Counted from the first letter of the stretch, positions 36,448 to 46,470 are shown. The stretch: DNA of 64,000 nucleotides from Sporosarcina sp. FSL W7-1349 (GCF_038003045.1 NZ_JBBOOK010000001.1:372001-436000), one strand, 5' to 3'. Program-made: numbers and translations. Notes: generated by a model from the sequence alone, not told the origin.

Positions 36448-37050
36448 ATGAAATTCATGGCTGCAAAACCGGTCATTTTGGCGTCGGGATCGCCGCGTCG
36501 AAAGGAACTGCTCGGTCTGCTCGGTTTTCCGTTCGAGATTATTCTGAGCCAGGTTTCCGAAAATCTGGCGATCGGCGATATGGATAGGAAGCAATATGTC
36601 GAAGCATTGGCCAAGGAAAAAACAATGGCAGTCGCTCAATTGCATGATTCGGCTATCGTCATCGGTTCTGATACGATCGTTTCTCTGGACGGGCGGATTT
36701 ATCCGAAACCGGAAGATGCGGAAGAAGCCAAACGCTTTTTGCAGGAGCTTTCGAATAACACCCATACTGTCACGACAGGGGTCGGCATCTACGTCAATGG
36801 CGAAGTCGTCACATTTTCCGTGGAGACAAAAGTGACTTTCCGGAAACTGGACATGGCCCTTATCGACGCTTATGTCGCTTCAGGGGATCCGATGGACAAG
36901 GCGGGGGCCTACGGGATCCAGACGGCGGGCGCCTTGTTCGTGGACAAGATCGAAGGGGATTACCATGCGGTCGTCGGTTTGCCAATCGCGAAGCTAGCGG
37001 CCTATTTACAAGGACTCGGATTAATTTCAATAGGAGGTCCCGTCCATTGA
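36448..37050 (+). CDS. maf: Maf nucleotide pyrophosphatase (dTTP/UTP type)
   Basis: Maf/YhdE-family nucleoside triphosphate pyrophosphatase linked to septum formation and house-cleaning of nucleotides. The N-terminal LASGSPRRKELL motif and the catalytic SDTIV...GRIYPKP stretch are present, as is GAYGIQTAGALFVDKIEGDYHAVVGLP. 200 residues, normal. AAAGGAGG lies ten bases before the ATG; an ATG three codons later is also possible. Its stop overlaps the radC start. Confidence 0.95.
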   Translation: MKFMAAKPVILASGSPRRKELLGLLGFPFEIILSQVSENLAIGDMDRKQYVEALAKEKTMAVAQLHDSAIVIGSDTIVSLDGRIYPKPEDAEEAKRFLQELSNNTHTVTTGVGIYVNGEVVTFSVETKVTFRKLDMALIDAYVASGDPMDKAGAYGIQTAGALFVDKIEGDYHAVVGLPIAKLAAYLQGLGLISIGGPVH

Positions 37051-37775
37051 CCACTGATCTGGAGAAAGAGTTGGACGTCGGTTTGGACATGGAACCGAAA
37101 CTGATGATCCGGGACGTACATATTGCGGATCGGCCACGCGAGCGGCTCATCCGGCAAGGGGCGGACAGTCTTTCCAACCAGGAGCTGATCGCCATTCTTC
37201 TGCGGACTGGGACGAAAGAAGCGTCCGTCCTCGTGTTGGCCAATCGGATCTTGTCCACATTCGACAAAATCCAGGATTTGAAATATGCAACGATCGAAGA
37301 GATGACATCCGTGAAAGGGGTCGGCAAAGCGAAGGCGGTACAGCTTCTCGCAGCTGTTGAAATCGGTAAACGGCTGTACCGACAACATTCAGAAGGCCGG
37401 TATGTCATCCGTTCACCGGAAGACGCCGCCGCATACCTCATGGCCGATATGGCGTCCTTGAACCAAGAACATTTCGTCGCCCTGTTCCTGAACGTCAAAA
37501 ACGAAGTGCTGCATAAGCAGACGGTATTCATCGGCAGCCTGAACTCTTCCATCGTGCATCCAAGGGAGATCTTCCGCGAAGCTGTCAAACGGTCGGCTGC
37601 ATCTATTATCGTGTCGCATAACCACCCCTCCGGGAATCCAGCGCCGTCGCCAGAGGACATCGAAGTGACGAAACGGCTGACAGAGGCCGGGTCGATCATG
37701 GGCATCGATGTGCTGGACCATGTGATCATCGGCGATCATAAATTTATCAGTTTGAAAGAAAAAGGATATATGTGA
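37047..37775 (+). CDS. radC: RadC family JAB/MPN-domain protein
   Basis: UPF0758 protein of 242 residues. Helix-hairpin-helix-like N-terminus (LSNQELIAILLRTGT, VKGVGKAKAVQLLAAVEIG), then a JAB domain with the metal motif SHNHPSGNPAPSPED and upstream glutamate. Despite the name a repair role is not established. TTG start overlaps the maf stop and is led by TAGGAGGT. Confidence 0.94.
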   Translation: MTTDLEKELDVGLDMEPKLMIRDVHIADRPRERLIRQGADSLSNQELIAILLRTGTKEASVLVLANRILSTFDKIQDLKYATIEEMTSVKGVGKAKAVQLLAAVEIGKRLYRQHSEGRYVIRSPEDAAAYLMADMASLNQEHFVALFLNVKNEVLHKQTVFIGSLNSSIVHPREIFREAVKRSAASIIVSHNHPSGNPAPSPEDIEVTKRLTEAGSIMGIDVLDHVIIGDHKFISLKEKGYM

Positions 37776-37779
37776 GCTG

Positions 37780-37818
37780 CGCTAGTGGAAAGGACTTTTT
37801 CCACTGGCGCTTTTTTAG
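37780..37818 (+). terminator. Terminator after radC
   Basis: GCGCTAGTGGA (37780-37790) pairs with TCCACTGGCGC (37801-37811), followed by six T. Confidence 0.85.
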
Positions 37819-38104
37819 GGGTATAATGTAATGTGTAGATTAAAAAAAGGAATTTACTGGACTGGGACACTAGGCGTTCGTTCATAGAATCAAGATAGGA
37901 TATATGTGACACTGTGAATTTGTTCTCCATTCCGTTATAATGTGTTGTATGATTTTAACTTGATTCAGCCAAATCTCTTTACCTGCCTTCTCGGTACAAT
38001 AATGATTTGCTTGTTCAAGTTTTAACTGCCGGTGGATTTTACATTTCGCCGAGGACAATTGATGAATGCCGTCATGAACGGTTTAGAAGAAAGGAAGAAC
38101 AATC
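37819..38104 (+). promoter_or_regulatory. mreB leader region
   Basis: A 286-bp gap before mreB. A perfect TATAAT is at 37936-37941 and a TACAAT at 37995-38000, both with poor -35 partners. No convincing gene is present; a long mreB leader from one of these is likely. Confidence 0.4.
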
Positions 38105-39121
38105 TTGTTTGGATTTGGAGCAAAAGATGTCGGGATCGACTTGGGAACTGCGAACACTTTAGTTTTTATAAAAGGGAAAGGCATCGTATTGCGCGAGCCT
38201 TCCGTCGTTGCAAAAAATACGGTGACTGGTGAAATCGTGGCTGTCGGTAGCGCCGCGAAAAACATGATCGGCCGGACGCCGGGCTCCATCGTGGCCACAC
38301 GTCCGATGAAAGATGGAGTTATCGCCGATTTCGAAACGACGACCGCGATGATCGAACATTATATGAAAGAAGCGATGAAGGCTTCCGGAGGCAACTTTAA
38401 AAAGCCGAACGTCATGATCTGCGTACCGTATGGCATCACATCGGTCGAGCAGCGTGCGGTTATCGATGCATCCCGTCAAGCGGGGGCAAAAGATGCGTTC
38501 ACCATCGAAGAGCCGTTTGCCGCTGCAATCGGGGCAAATCTCCCAGTTTGGGAACCTACCGGCAGCATGGTCGTCGATATTGGTGGAGGTACGACGGAAG
38601 TTGCGGTTATCTCACTCGGCGGTATCGTGACGAGTGAATCGATCCGTGTTGGTGGGGACACGATGGATGGCGCCATCATCAGCTACATACGGAAAACGTA
38701 CAATCTGACAATCGGTGAACGGACTGCAGAAGCGATTAAAATTGAAATTGGTTCTGCCAAAGTGGCTGGAAAGTCTGAAAAGATGGAAATCCGTGGACGC
38801 GATCTGTTGACCGGCTTGCCGAAAACGATTGATATCAGTTCTGATGAAATCGTCGAAGCATTGCGCGAATCGATTTTGCAAATCATCGACGGCGTGAAGA
38901 AGACGCTGGAAACGACACCTCCTGAATTATCGTCCGACGTAATGGAGCGGGGCATCGTGTTGACAGGTGGGGGAGCTCTTCTCCAAAACTTGGATAAGGT
39001 CATCTCCGATGAGACGAACATGCCTGTTTTCATCGCCGAAGATCCGCTTGACTGTGTAGCAATTGGCACAGGCAAAGCGTTGGATAATATTGAAATCATC
39101 AAAAAAATGCAAGCGAGATAA
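38105..39121 (+). CDS. mreB: Rod shape-determining actin homologue MreB
   Basis: Bacterial actin that guides lateral-wall synthesis. Phosphate-1 motif [14 protein letters not shown], phosphate-2 [14 protein letters not shown] and adenosine motif [11 protein letters not shown] are intact in 338 residues. TTG start at 38105 with AAAGGAAG upstream. First gene of mreBCD-minCD. Confidence 0.97.
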   Translation: MFGFGAKDVGIDLGTANTLVFIKGKGIVLREPSVVAKNTVTGEIVAVGSAAKNMIGRTPGSIVATRPMKDGVIADFETTTAMIEHYMKEAMKASGGNFKKPNVMICVPYGITSVEQRAVIDASRQAGAKDAFTIEEPFAAAIGANLPVWEPTGSMVVDIGGGTTEVAVISLGGIVTSESIRVGGDTMDGAIISYIRKTYNLTIGERTAEAIKIEIGSAKVAGKSEKMEIRGRDLLTGLPKTIDISSDEIVEALRESILQIIDGVKKTLETTPPELSSDVMERGIVLTGGGALLQNLDKVISDETNMPVFIAEDPLDCVAIGTGKALDNIEIIKKMQAR

Positions 39122-39140
39122 TTGAGGGAGGATTCAGGCA

Positions 39141-40034
39141 ATGCCGCGATTTTTTTCAAATAAACGATTGATTTTATTGCTCGTGGGCATCATTGTCCTC
39201 GTCGCTTTAATATCATTCTCCCTACGAGACCGGCAAAATGCCTCCCTACCGGAGCAAATTGTTAATGATGTCGTCGGCTTCGGTCAGTCCATTTTTTCGA
39301 AGCCGACGCATTATGTAACGAACGTCATCGGAAATATTGATGCAATCTTGAATACATACGAAGAGAATAAACGGTTGAAAGCGCGTCTAACGGAATATGC
39401 GGAGAACCAGGCAGCTTTGATGGATGTACAAGCTGAAAATAAACGCTTGCGCGACATCATCGGCAAGGAAGAGGACCTGCGTGCCTATGAACCAGTTCAT
39501 GCGACAGTCATCTCTCGGAACCCCGATCAGTGGGAAGAGAAAATCATCATTGATAAAGGGCAAGTTCATGGGGTCAAAGAGAATATGGCCGTCATCACCG
39601 CCAATGGATTGATCGGCAAGATCATCCTCGTGAATAAATTCACCTCGACTGTGGAATTGCTTTCGACGGAAAATCGGAATTTCCGGGTCGCTGCCGTCAT
39701 TCCGGGCGATAAGCCTGCTTTTGGCTTAATTGAGGGGTATGATCGGACACGCCGTGAATTGATCATGAAGCGAATTGATTCTTCCTTCGAAGTGGAAGAA
39801 GGCCAAAAGGTCATTTCATCTGGTCTTGGCGGCATTTTTCCCGCAGGTTTGCTCATCGGGGAAGTGACGGAAGTGTCGACGGACGACCACGGTTTGACGA
39901 AGATGGTGTTTATTCGTCCGGCGGCTGATTTTTCCATGTTAGATCATGTGATGGTCACGAAGCGCCAATCCGAGACGGTGGACGGAACTGATGGGAACGG
40001 GACGGCAGGTACCGAGGGGGAGGATGAATCATGA
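39141..40034 (+). CDS. mreC: Rod shape-determining protein MreC
   Basis: Bitopic scaffold for the elongation complex. 297 residues: one N-terminal transmembrane helix (KRLILLLVGIIVLVALISF), a coiled coil (ENKRLKARLTEYAENQAALM) and a beta-rich extracellular domain with VHGVKENMAVIT and AAVIPGDKPAFGLIEGY. It ends in a Gly/Thr/Asp-rich tail overlapping mreD by four bases. Confidence 0.94.
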   Translation: MPRFFSNKRLILLLVGIIVLVALISFSLRDRQNASLPEQIVNDVVGFGQSIFSKPTHYVTNVIGNIDAILNTYEENKRLKARLTEYAENQAALMDVQAENKRLRDIIGKEEDLRAYEPVHATVISRNPDQWEEKIIIDKGQVHGVKENMAVITANGLIGKIILVNKFTSTVELLSTENRNFRVAAVIPGDKPAFGLIEGYDRTRRELIMKRIDSSFEVEEGQKVISSGLGGIFPAGLLIGEVTEVSTDDHGLTKMVFIRPAADFSMLDHVMVTKRQSETVDGTDGNGTAGTEGEDES

Positions 40035-40555
40035 GCCGGTTCGTCATCCCTCTTATTGCTGTCCTTCTCTTTTTCCTGGAGCCGGTGTTCAGCCTGTTTT
40101 CGCCGATTGAGCTCGGGGGAGAGCGCTATACGCTAGTACCTCGGTTCGTCATCGTGTATCTCATTTTCATCACGGTTTTCTATAGCCGGCAACGGGCAAT
40201 TGTCTACGGCATCATTCTCGGACTCTTGTATGATATGTTTCACATTGATATTATTGGCTTATATGCATTTCTTTTTCCGTTGATCTGTTTCATTGCCTCC
40301 TTGATAATCCGTCAAGTGCATCGGCATATGATGACAGTCATTTTGTTGATTTTATTTCTCATTGCGGTTCTCGAATTGCTTTCGTATTTCTTTGCCGCAT
40401 TGGTTTCGTTGACGTCGATCGGGTTCGACGAATTCCTATCCAGCCGGCTTTTGCCGACTATGATCGCCAATTCGATATTCATCGCCCTTTTCGGTTGGCT
40501 GTTTAAAAATCTGATAGATAAGAGGATATTGCAACGACAGGGCGAAATTCTATGA
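40031..40555 (+). CDS. mreD: Rod shape-determining protein MreD
   Basis: A 174-residue polytopic membrane protein with five to six helices, overlapping mreC by four bases (ATGA). The stretches FLEPVFSLFSP and GIILGLLYDMFHIDIIGLYAFLFPLI are characteristic. It works with MreC and the Rod synthase in side-wall growth. Confidence 0.92.
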   Translation: MSRFVIPLIAVLLFFLEPVFSLFSPIELGGERYTLVPRFVIVYLIFITVFYSRQRAIVYGIILGLLYDMFHIDIIGLYAFLFPLICFIASLIIRQVHRHMMTVILLILFLIAVLELLSYFFAALVSLTSIGFDEFLSSRLLPTMIANSIFIALFGWLFKNLIDKRILQRQGEIL

Positions 40556-40571
40556 ATAAGGGGACTGCGGG

Positions 40572-41252
40572 GTGTCGCAAATGACGAAGCAGCAATATGT
40601 GACGATCAAAGGGACGAAAGATGGTCTTGTCCTTCGTCTTGATGATAAATGCGCGTATTCGGATCTGATGGCAGAGCTCCGCGATAAAGTGCAGGACAGT
40701 GCCTTGGAAGGGCTTGCGGAAGTACGGGTTCATACCGGCAACCGCTTTTGCACCGAGGAGGAATTGCGGGAAATCATGGGAATCATTCATGAATCTCCGA
40801 ATCTCCGTGTCTCGAAAATCAAAAGTGATGTGATCACGATGGAAGAGTGCAATCGAAAAGTGATGGAGCAACAATCCGAGACGTTCGTCGGCATCGTACG
40901 CTCCGGACAAATTATTGAAGCGGAGGGCGATCTGGTCGTCATCGGCGATGTTAATCCGAATGGACAAGTCATCGCGGCGGGCAGTATTTTCGTCCTTGGT
41001 CGGCTGAAGGGGATGGCCCATGCCGGAGCGAACGGGAACGAGCAGGCGGTGATCGCCGCGTCGTGGCTCGAAGCGACACATCTCCGGATTGCCGATAAAT
41101 TGGAAACGATGACAGATGAATTGACCATCTTATCCGAGCATCCGGAAATGGAATGCGCTTATTTGCATCCGAACGGATTCATCGCCATTGACCGTCTGCA
41201 GGAATTGCGAAATCTCCGGCCAGGTCTATCATCGTTCAAAGGAGGAAGCTAA
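40572..41252 (+). CDS. minC: Septum site-determining protein MinC
   Basis: FtsZ assembly inhibitor, 226 residues. An N-terminal MinC domain (residues ~5-100) and a C-terminal beta-helical domain with VRSGQIIEAEGDLVVIGDVNPNG and AAGSIFVLGRLKGMAHAG, which binds MinD. GTG at 40572 has AAGGGG eight bases upstream; an ATG at 40581 is an alternative. It is followed one base later by minD. Confidence 0.94.
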   Translation: MSQMTKQQYVTIKGTKDGLVLRLDDKCAYSDLMAELRDKVQDSALEGLAEVRVHTGNRFCTEEELREIMGIIHESPNLRVSKIKSDVITMEECNRKVMEQQSETFVGIVRSGQIIEAEGDLVVIGDVNPNGQVIAAGSIFVLGRLKGMAHAGANGNEQAVIAASWLEATHLRIADKLETMTDELTILSEHPEMECAYLHPNGFIAIDRLQELRNLRPGLSSFKGGS

Positions 41253-41253
41253 T

Positions 41254-42051
41254 TTGGGAGAAGCGATTGTAATTACATCTGGCAAAGGGGGCGTCGGCAA
41301 GACGACGACTACGGCGAATCTCGGAACAGCGCTTGCTCTGCAAGGCAGGAAAGTGTGCTTAGTGGACACGGATATCGGCTTGCGGAATCTCGACGTCATC
41401 CTCGGGCTGGAGAATCGGATCATCTACGATCTCGTCGATGTCGTCGACGGACGTTGCAAGATCCAGCAGGCGCTCGTCAAAGACAAACGGTTCGAAGACG
41501 GCCTGTTTTTATTGCCAGCCGCCCAAACGACCGATAAAAATGCGGTGACCGCCGAACAGATGAAGGCGTTGATTACTGAACTGAAACGCGATTATGATTA
41601 TATTTTAATAGATTGCCCTGCGGGGATCGAGCAAGGGTATAAAAACGCGGTGGCGGGTGCTGACAGTGCCATCGTCGTCACCACGCCGGAAATCTCGGCC
41701 GTCCGAGATGCTGACCGGATCATCGGGTTGCTTGAGCAGGAGGACATCGAACCGCCGAAACTCATCATCAACCGCATCAAGCGGCAGCTCATGGATTCGG
41801 GGGATGCGTTGGATGTCAATGAAATCACGACCCATTTATCCATTGATTTGCTCGGCATCGTCTTGGATGATGAAAATGTCATCAGCTCATCGAACAAAGG
41901 CGAGCCGGTCGTCATGAATCCGGCGAACCCGGCCGCGACTGGCTACCGGAACATCGCCCGCCGCATCCTCGGCGAATCGGTGCCGTTAATGTCCCTCGAT
42001 GGAGGGAAGCCCGGTTTCTTCGGGAAATTGAAATCCATCTTTGCAAGATGA
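41254..42051 (+). CDS. minD: Septum site-determining ATPase MinD
   Basis: ParA-family ATPase that recruits MinC to the membrane. The deviant Walker A reads GKGGVGKTTTTANLG, Walker B is YILIDCPAGIEQG, and a C-terminal amphipathic membrane-targeting helix (GFFGKLKSIFAR) is present. 265 residues. TTG at 41254 follows AAAGGAGGAAG; the frame is open upstream but that part lies inside minC. Confidence 0.97.
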   Translation: MGEAIVITSGKGGVGKTTTTANLGTALALQGRKVCLVDTDIGLRNLDVILGLENRIIYDLVDVVDGRCKIQQALVKDKRFEDGLFLLPAAQTTDKNAVTAEQMKALITELKRDYDYILIDCPAGIEQGYKNAVAGADSAIVVTTPEISAVRDADRIIGLLEQEDIEPPKLIINRIKRQLMDSGDALDVNEITTHLSIDLLGIVLDDENVISSSNKGEPVVMNPANPAATGYRNIARRILGESVPLMSLDGGKPGFFGKLKSIFAR

Positions 42052-42055
42052 TTGG

Positions 42056-42087
42056 AAAACCTTCGACTTCGGTTGGAGGTTTTTTTG
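42056..42087 (+). terminator. Terminator after minD
   Basis: AAAACCT (42056-42062) with AGGTTTT forms the stem around a GAAGT-type loop region, followed by a T-run. It closes mreBCD-minCD and comes just before the repeat array. Confidence 0.75.
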
Positions 42088-42172
42088 GTGGGTTTGGGGT
42101 TGATCTTTCTGCATTTCTAATTCCAGCTTTGGGCAACCGGGAAGGGGAGGCCAGGCCAGGCCGGTCCCTGCC

Positions 42173-42583
42173 AGTTTAGCTGTTTGCCCTTAGAGTTTGT
42201 GGGATTGTCCTTACAGTCGCCTAAATTGCCGTGACAGTTTCCCGGAGCCCTGACAGTTAAGGAGTTTTCCCTTAGAGTTTGGAAGATTGTCCTTACAGTT
42301 GTCCGAATTGCCATTACAGTTTCCTCGGGCCCTGCCAGTTTAGCTGTTTGCCCTTAGAGTTTGTGGGATTGTCCTTACAGTCGCCTAAATTGCCCTAACA
42401 GTTTCCCGGAGCCCTGACAGTTAAGGAGTTTGCCCTTAGAGTTTGGAAGATTGTCCTTACAGTTGCCCGAATTGCCATTACAGTTTCCTCGGGCCCTGAC
42501 AGTTTGGCTGTTTGCCCTTAGAGTTAGGGAGATTGTCCTTACAGTCGCCTGAATTGCCGTGACACTTCCCCAGTTTGTTTCTT
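42173..42583 (+). repeat. Hierarchical 21/82/164-bp repeat array, ACAGTT family
   Basis: AGT-anchored units start at 42173, 42194, 42215, 42236, 42255, 42276, 42297, 42318, 42337, 42358, 42379, 42400, 42419, 42440, 42461, 42482, 42501, 42522 and 42543. The steps are 21, 21, 21, 19 repeated, an 82-bp higher unit. The 82-bp units alternate: AGTTTAGCTG or AGTTTGGCTG at 42173, 42337 and 42501, and AGTTAAGGAG at 42255 and 42419, giving a 164-bp order. Unit ends read CCTTACAGTT, CCTGACAGTT or CATTACAGTT. There are no spacers of CRISPR type. Confidence 0.92.
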
Positions 42584-42601
42584 CCAAGATTAATTTCTAC
42601 C

Positions 42602-42630
42602 TACTATTCCGGCCGCCTCCGACATATACT
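42602..42630 (+). promoter_or_regulatory. Sigma-E-type promoter of spoIVFAB
   Basis: TACTATT (42602-42608), 14-bp spacer, CATATACT (42623-42630): one mismatch to each of the sigma-E elements kmATATT and CATACAnT. spoIVFAB is a known sigma-E operon, which agrees. Confidence 0.72.
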
Positions 42631-42654
42631 GAAAAAAACGGGTGGTGCGGACGG

Positions 42655-43209
42655 ATGAAATGGAGGACGAAGTGGTTTTTGGCGCTCCTGTTGACAGTCG
42701 GGGTTTTCAGTGCCGCCAAGATGGAGAATCTAGGCGTTATTCAAAAGCCCGTCACGCCATACGTCACTTCCGGTAAAGATTTCGTGGCCATAAAGAAATG
42801 GATTGCTTCTATGATCGGCGATTCGGATGATGATACCATTGCGGTCATGGCAGGCGACCCCCATCGGGATGATCCATTTTCAGGATATGACTCCATGCAG
42901 CCGTTTCAAGACGGGGTCATTGCATCCTATTCGCAATCGTTGCCAATTGAGGCGCAGGGAAATGGGCTCGTCGTATTTACCGGGTTCACCCGTCAATCCG
43001 GGAAGACGATCACGGTTCTCTACGACGATGGCGATGAGGTGACGTACGGCTTTGTGGAAACCTTTTCAAAGCTTCCTTATACGACCGTCAAACGGGGGGA
43101 CACGCTCGCGATGATGGGGGAAGGGACTGTGTATTTGATGGTGAAGCGTGACGGCGTTCCATTGGATGCGTCCTTGCTGCCGACGTATTTTTCGGGAGTA
43201 GGCAAATGA
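42655..43209 (+). CDS. spoIVFA: SpoIVFA, regulator of the pro-sigma-K protease
   Basis: Short SpoIVFA (184 residues, B. subtilis 264): one membrane helix (TKWFLALLLTVGVFSAA) and a C-terminal LytM/M23-like domain (GNGLVVFTGFTRQSGKTITV, VKRGDTLAMMGEG) that lacks the peptidase metal ligands. SpoIVFA holds SpoIVFB inactive at the outer forespore membrane until a forespore signal arrives. It overlaps spoIVFB by four bases. The ATG at 42655 is used; the upstream frame runs into the repeat array. Confidence 0.87.
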   Translation: MKWRTKWFLALLLTVGVFSAAKMENLGVIQKPVTPYVTSGKDFVAIKKWIASMIGDSDDDTIAVMAGDPHRDDPFSGYDSMQPFQDGVIASYSQSLPIEAQGNGLVVFTGFTRQSGKTITVLYDDGDEVTYGFVETFSKLPYTTVKRGDTLAMMGEGTVYLMVKRDGVPLDASLLPTYFSGVGK

Positions 43210-43835
43210 GGATGCGGCTTCATCCCGTGTTGTTGCCATTTTTCCTATTCCTTATCGGAACGGGGGGCATTGCCATGTATGCCCTCCTTTTTGTTTCTCT
43301 GCTGTTCCACGAAGCGGGGCATTTGGCAGCGACCCGTTTAGTCGGCATGCGTGTGCGGTCTTGTACGATCATGCCCTATGGCGGGGAATTGATCATCCCG
43401 GATCGGCAGCTGGCCCCGAAACGGGATCGGCTCATCGTCGCACTAGGCGGCCCGATAGCGACTGCGTTCTTGTTGCTGCTTGTTTCGGTCATTCCATTTC
43501 CGGGGCAGGATGACATGATTTTCATCCAACAAGCATTGTTGTTGTTGAATTTGCTGCCGATCCTTCCGCTGGATGGAGGACAAGCGCTCTGTGCCCTGTT
43601 GGAGAAGGAAGAGAACCGGTACCGCATCCGGTCTTTTTTTCTTCTTCACTCCATCTTCCTGTTATTGGTCGGAAGCATGTTGCTTGCAAGCTTTTTGCCC
43701 CAAAGCCTGCCTTATCTTCTCCTCTCGGCCTTTCTTCTCTTCCAGAATATCTCGGCGTTCCGGTTCCGGAAATACGGCCGGGCTTATGAACAGTTGAAAA
43801 AGCACGGAAAAAATATTAGCGAGAAAAACGAATAA
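43206..43835 (+). CDS. spoIVFB: SpoIVFB, intramembrane pro-sigma-K protease
   Basis: Site-2-protease family metalloprotease that cleaves pro-sigma-K. The HEAGH motif is at residues 35-39 and the third ligand lies in NLLPILPLDGGQ. About six membrane helices in 209 residues. It lacks the long CBS domain of the B. subtilis protein (288), so the regulatory ATP-sensing tail is missing or shortened. Confidence 0.9.
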   Translation: MRMRLHPVLLPFFLFLIGTGGIAMYALLFVSLLFHEAGHLAATRLVGMRVRSCTIMPYGGELIIPDRQLAPKRDRLIVALGGPIATAFLLLLVSVIPFPGQDDMIFIQQALLLLNLLPILPLDGGQALCALLEKEENRYRIRSFFLLHSIFLLLVGSMLLASFLPQSLPYLLLSAFLLFQNISAFRFRKYGRAYEQLKKHGKNISEKNE

Positions 43836-43898
43836 ACTATCAACTTAATACATAAGATAAATTCGGATCAGAAAAGAACAACAGGGTAGGAGGATTTC

Positions 43899-45928
43899 AT
43901 GGATAATTCTTCTTCACAGAACAATAAAAAAGTTAATGAAAATAGCAAAAATGAGCAACTGGAACAATTCCGAATTCAAAATACAGGAAACCCTTTGACG
44001 ACCAATCAATCTAAAAAGTTATCAAACGATGAGGACCAATTAAAGGCTGGTGTTCGCGGGCCTTCCTTGCGTCAGGACTATGAATTCTTTGAAAAGATGA
44101 CACATTTTGTACATGAACCGATACCGGAAAGAAAAGTTCATGCAAGAGGCTACGGAGCCCATGGTGAGTTTGAATGCTACCAGTCGATGAGCCAATTTAC
44201 AAAAGCCGGATTTTTGCAGGAGGCTGGAAAAAAGACTCCTGTATTTGTCCGGTTTTCTACTGTGCAAGGAAGCAGAGGGTCTAAAGATACGGCAAGGGAT
44301 TTACGCTGTAAGGGTGTTAAGTTTTATACAGAGGAAGGCAATTACGACTTAACAACGATTGCCATGCCTGTATTAGTCAATCAAGACGCGATGAAGTTCC
44401 CCGATGTCATGCATGCATATCAGCCTGAGCGCACGATACCTTTTGGGATTATGTAGCGAATAACCAGGAATCGCTTCATATGGTGTTGTGGATCATGTCC
44501 GATCGAGGCATTTTAAGAAGTTATCGAATGATGGAATCATGGTCGATTAATACGTACCTACTTGTTAATGAACAAGGAGTAGCGACCTTTGTGAGGTTTG
44601 TTTGGAAACCTGTCTTGGGTGTCCATTCTTTGCTACAGGATGAGGCACAGAAAATCGGCGGGATCGATCCGGACTTCCATCGGCGGGATCTTAGAGAGGC
44701 GATTGACCGCGGAGCTTATGCTGAATACGAATTAGGCGTCCAGCTCATTTCGATGGAGGATGAGTTTAATTTCGATTTTGATGTTCTCGATCCTGCAAAG
44801 TTTTGGCCGGAAGAGGTCGTCCCTGTTCAGATGATCGGCAAGATGACCTTAAACCGGAATGTGGACAATGAATTTGCCGAATTGGAACAAGTCGCATTCA
44901 ATCCGGCAAATGTCGTTCCAGGGATTGATTTCTCCAATGATCCCGTTTTGCAAGGTAGGTTGATCGCTTATCAAAGTGCGCAATATCATCGGCTGGGCAG
45001 TGCGAACTTCCAGGACTTGCCGATCAATCGGCCGATCTGTCCGTTTCATAATAATACAAGACAAGGTTTCATGAGATATCGGATCGATGTAGACCAGGTT
45101 AGCTATCATCGCAACTCGCTGGCGGATAATACGCCATATACAACGCCTCCGGAAGAAGGAGGTTATGAATCCTATCCGAAAAAAATAGATGGGCACGCCA
45201 TACGGGCACGGAGCAAATCGTTCGATGATTTCTTCAGCCAGCCAAGGATCTTCTGGCATAGCTTGACACCCGTTGAAAAACAGCACACGATTGAGGCATT
45301 GAGCTATCAGCTAGGCAATGTAAAGAGTGAATCGGTCCGCCAGCAAAATGTCGATGTGTTAGTCAATGTCGATCAGGAAATGGCCACCATTGTCGCGGAC
45401 AATATCGGTGTCAATCGTCCAAGCGGAACGAATGTCCCTGTGTCAACAAGCTACGCTTCCCTTAGCCAGGCGAATACACCTAGTTATGCCTATACGCAAA
45501 AAGTGGGCATCCTGATTGGCAATGGTTTCAATGGGAATGAAGTAAAAAATGTGCTGGATACGTTACAGCAATATGGAGTCTTCATCGAAATCGTAAGTGA
45601 ACAGCTTGGTACAGTCACGGGGGATGATGGCACAACACTTGAAGTTACGAAGACTTTCCTTACGACAAACTCGGTTTTGCTCGATGCGATTTATGTTGTA
45701 GGGGGACGTACGAAAAGTGAAGGAAGATTTAATCAAAACGTCGTGCTTTTTGTCAATGAGACCTACAGACATTATAAGCCGATCGGTGTTGCCACATCCG
45801 GGCAGCCGTATATCCAAACGTCAGAAAACAATAATTTGGCTGGTGTGATTTTTGCAGCAGATAATCCCAACTTCGGGAATGATTTTGTCTCTGCCATTGC
45901 ACAGAAACGGTTTTGGAACAGGAAATAG
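43899..45928 (+). pseudogene. katE: Large-subunit catalase, disrupted by a frameshifting deletion
   Basis: Haem catalase of the large (HPII/KatE-like) type. The N-terminal part (to 44456) carries the active-site His (VHARGYGAHG) and ends at a stop in MHAYQPERTIPFGIM. The continuing frame picks up as FWDYVANNQESLHMVLWIMSDRG from about 44445, through the haem-Tyr region (LIAYQSAQYHRLGSANF) and a C-terminal DJ-1-like domain to 45928. Compared with intact members about 25-31 bases between QPE and TFWDY are missing. The gene lies between spoIVFB and rplU, where B. subtilis has none. A sequencing error would have to delete many bases, so a true pseudogene is likely. Confidence 0.85.
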
Positions 45929-46470
45929 AATGAGGGATCCATTCGGGGGAATAACTTATGGTATTTCCCTGTTTTCATTCACTCAAAGGGAGATACGTTT
46001 GCTGAATTTTACGAATTATATAAGCTGCGGATTGTCTAAGGGTTGCTCTTCTCCTATACGCAACGTATTTTGCGCATTCAAGCTTAAAATTCTATGAAAA
46101 CATTTCCCAATATGGACAGGAAGCTCGATGAAAATTGTTGTTAAGAGGTGTATTTAATAGCAGGATTAGTCTTCTAGCTCCATGATCAAGTCCAAGCATT
46201 ATTCTTTTCTATAGCCCTCCATAGAAAACTTTGATTCCATCCTCTATACTTATAAAAACTATTTTTATGAGATGCCGTGCAAGAGATAAAGCCCTCTTCA
46301 TGTCCTTTATCCGTTATATGCCGGGGAATCGAGCTGAGGCAACAGTGCAGCCTTGATGCCAACACTTGCGGGACAAAAATCCGCTATGGGTTAATAAAAA
46401 ACAATTGCTCCAGATGGGATAGAACAAATCTCATACGTTCTCAATTGTAATGGAGAGGGAAAAGAACGGC
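45929..46470. other. Gene-free, AT-rich gap after the catalase pseudogene
   Basis: About 540 bp with no supportable gene on either strand. Short frames on both strands show no family I recognise. It may be decayed sequence carried in with the catalase gene. Confidence 0.4.

Noticed and set aside
42117..42587. Two minus-strand open frames in the 21/82-bp array
   Set aside because: Their proteins repeat QTVRA/NGNSGN-type units produced by the DNA repeats; not genes.
45929..46470. Transposase remnant
   Set aside because: Short frames such as FIRYMPGNRAEATVQP do not match a transposase family I know.
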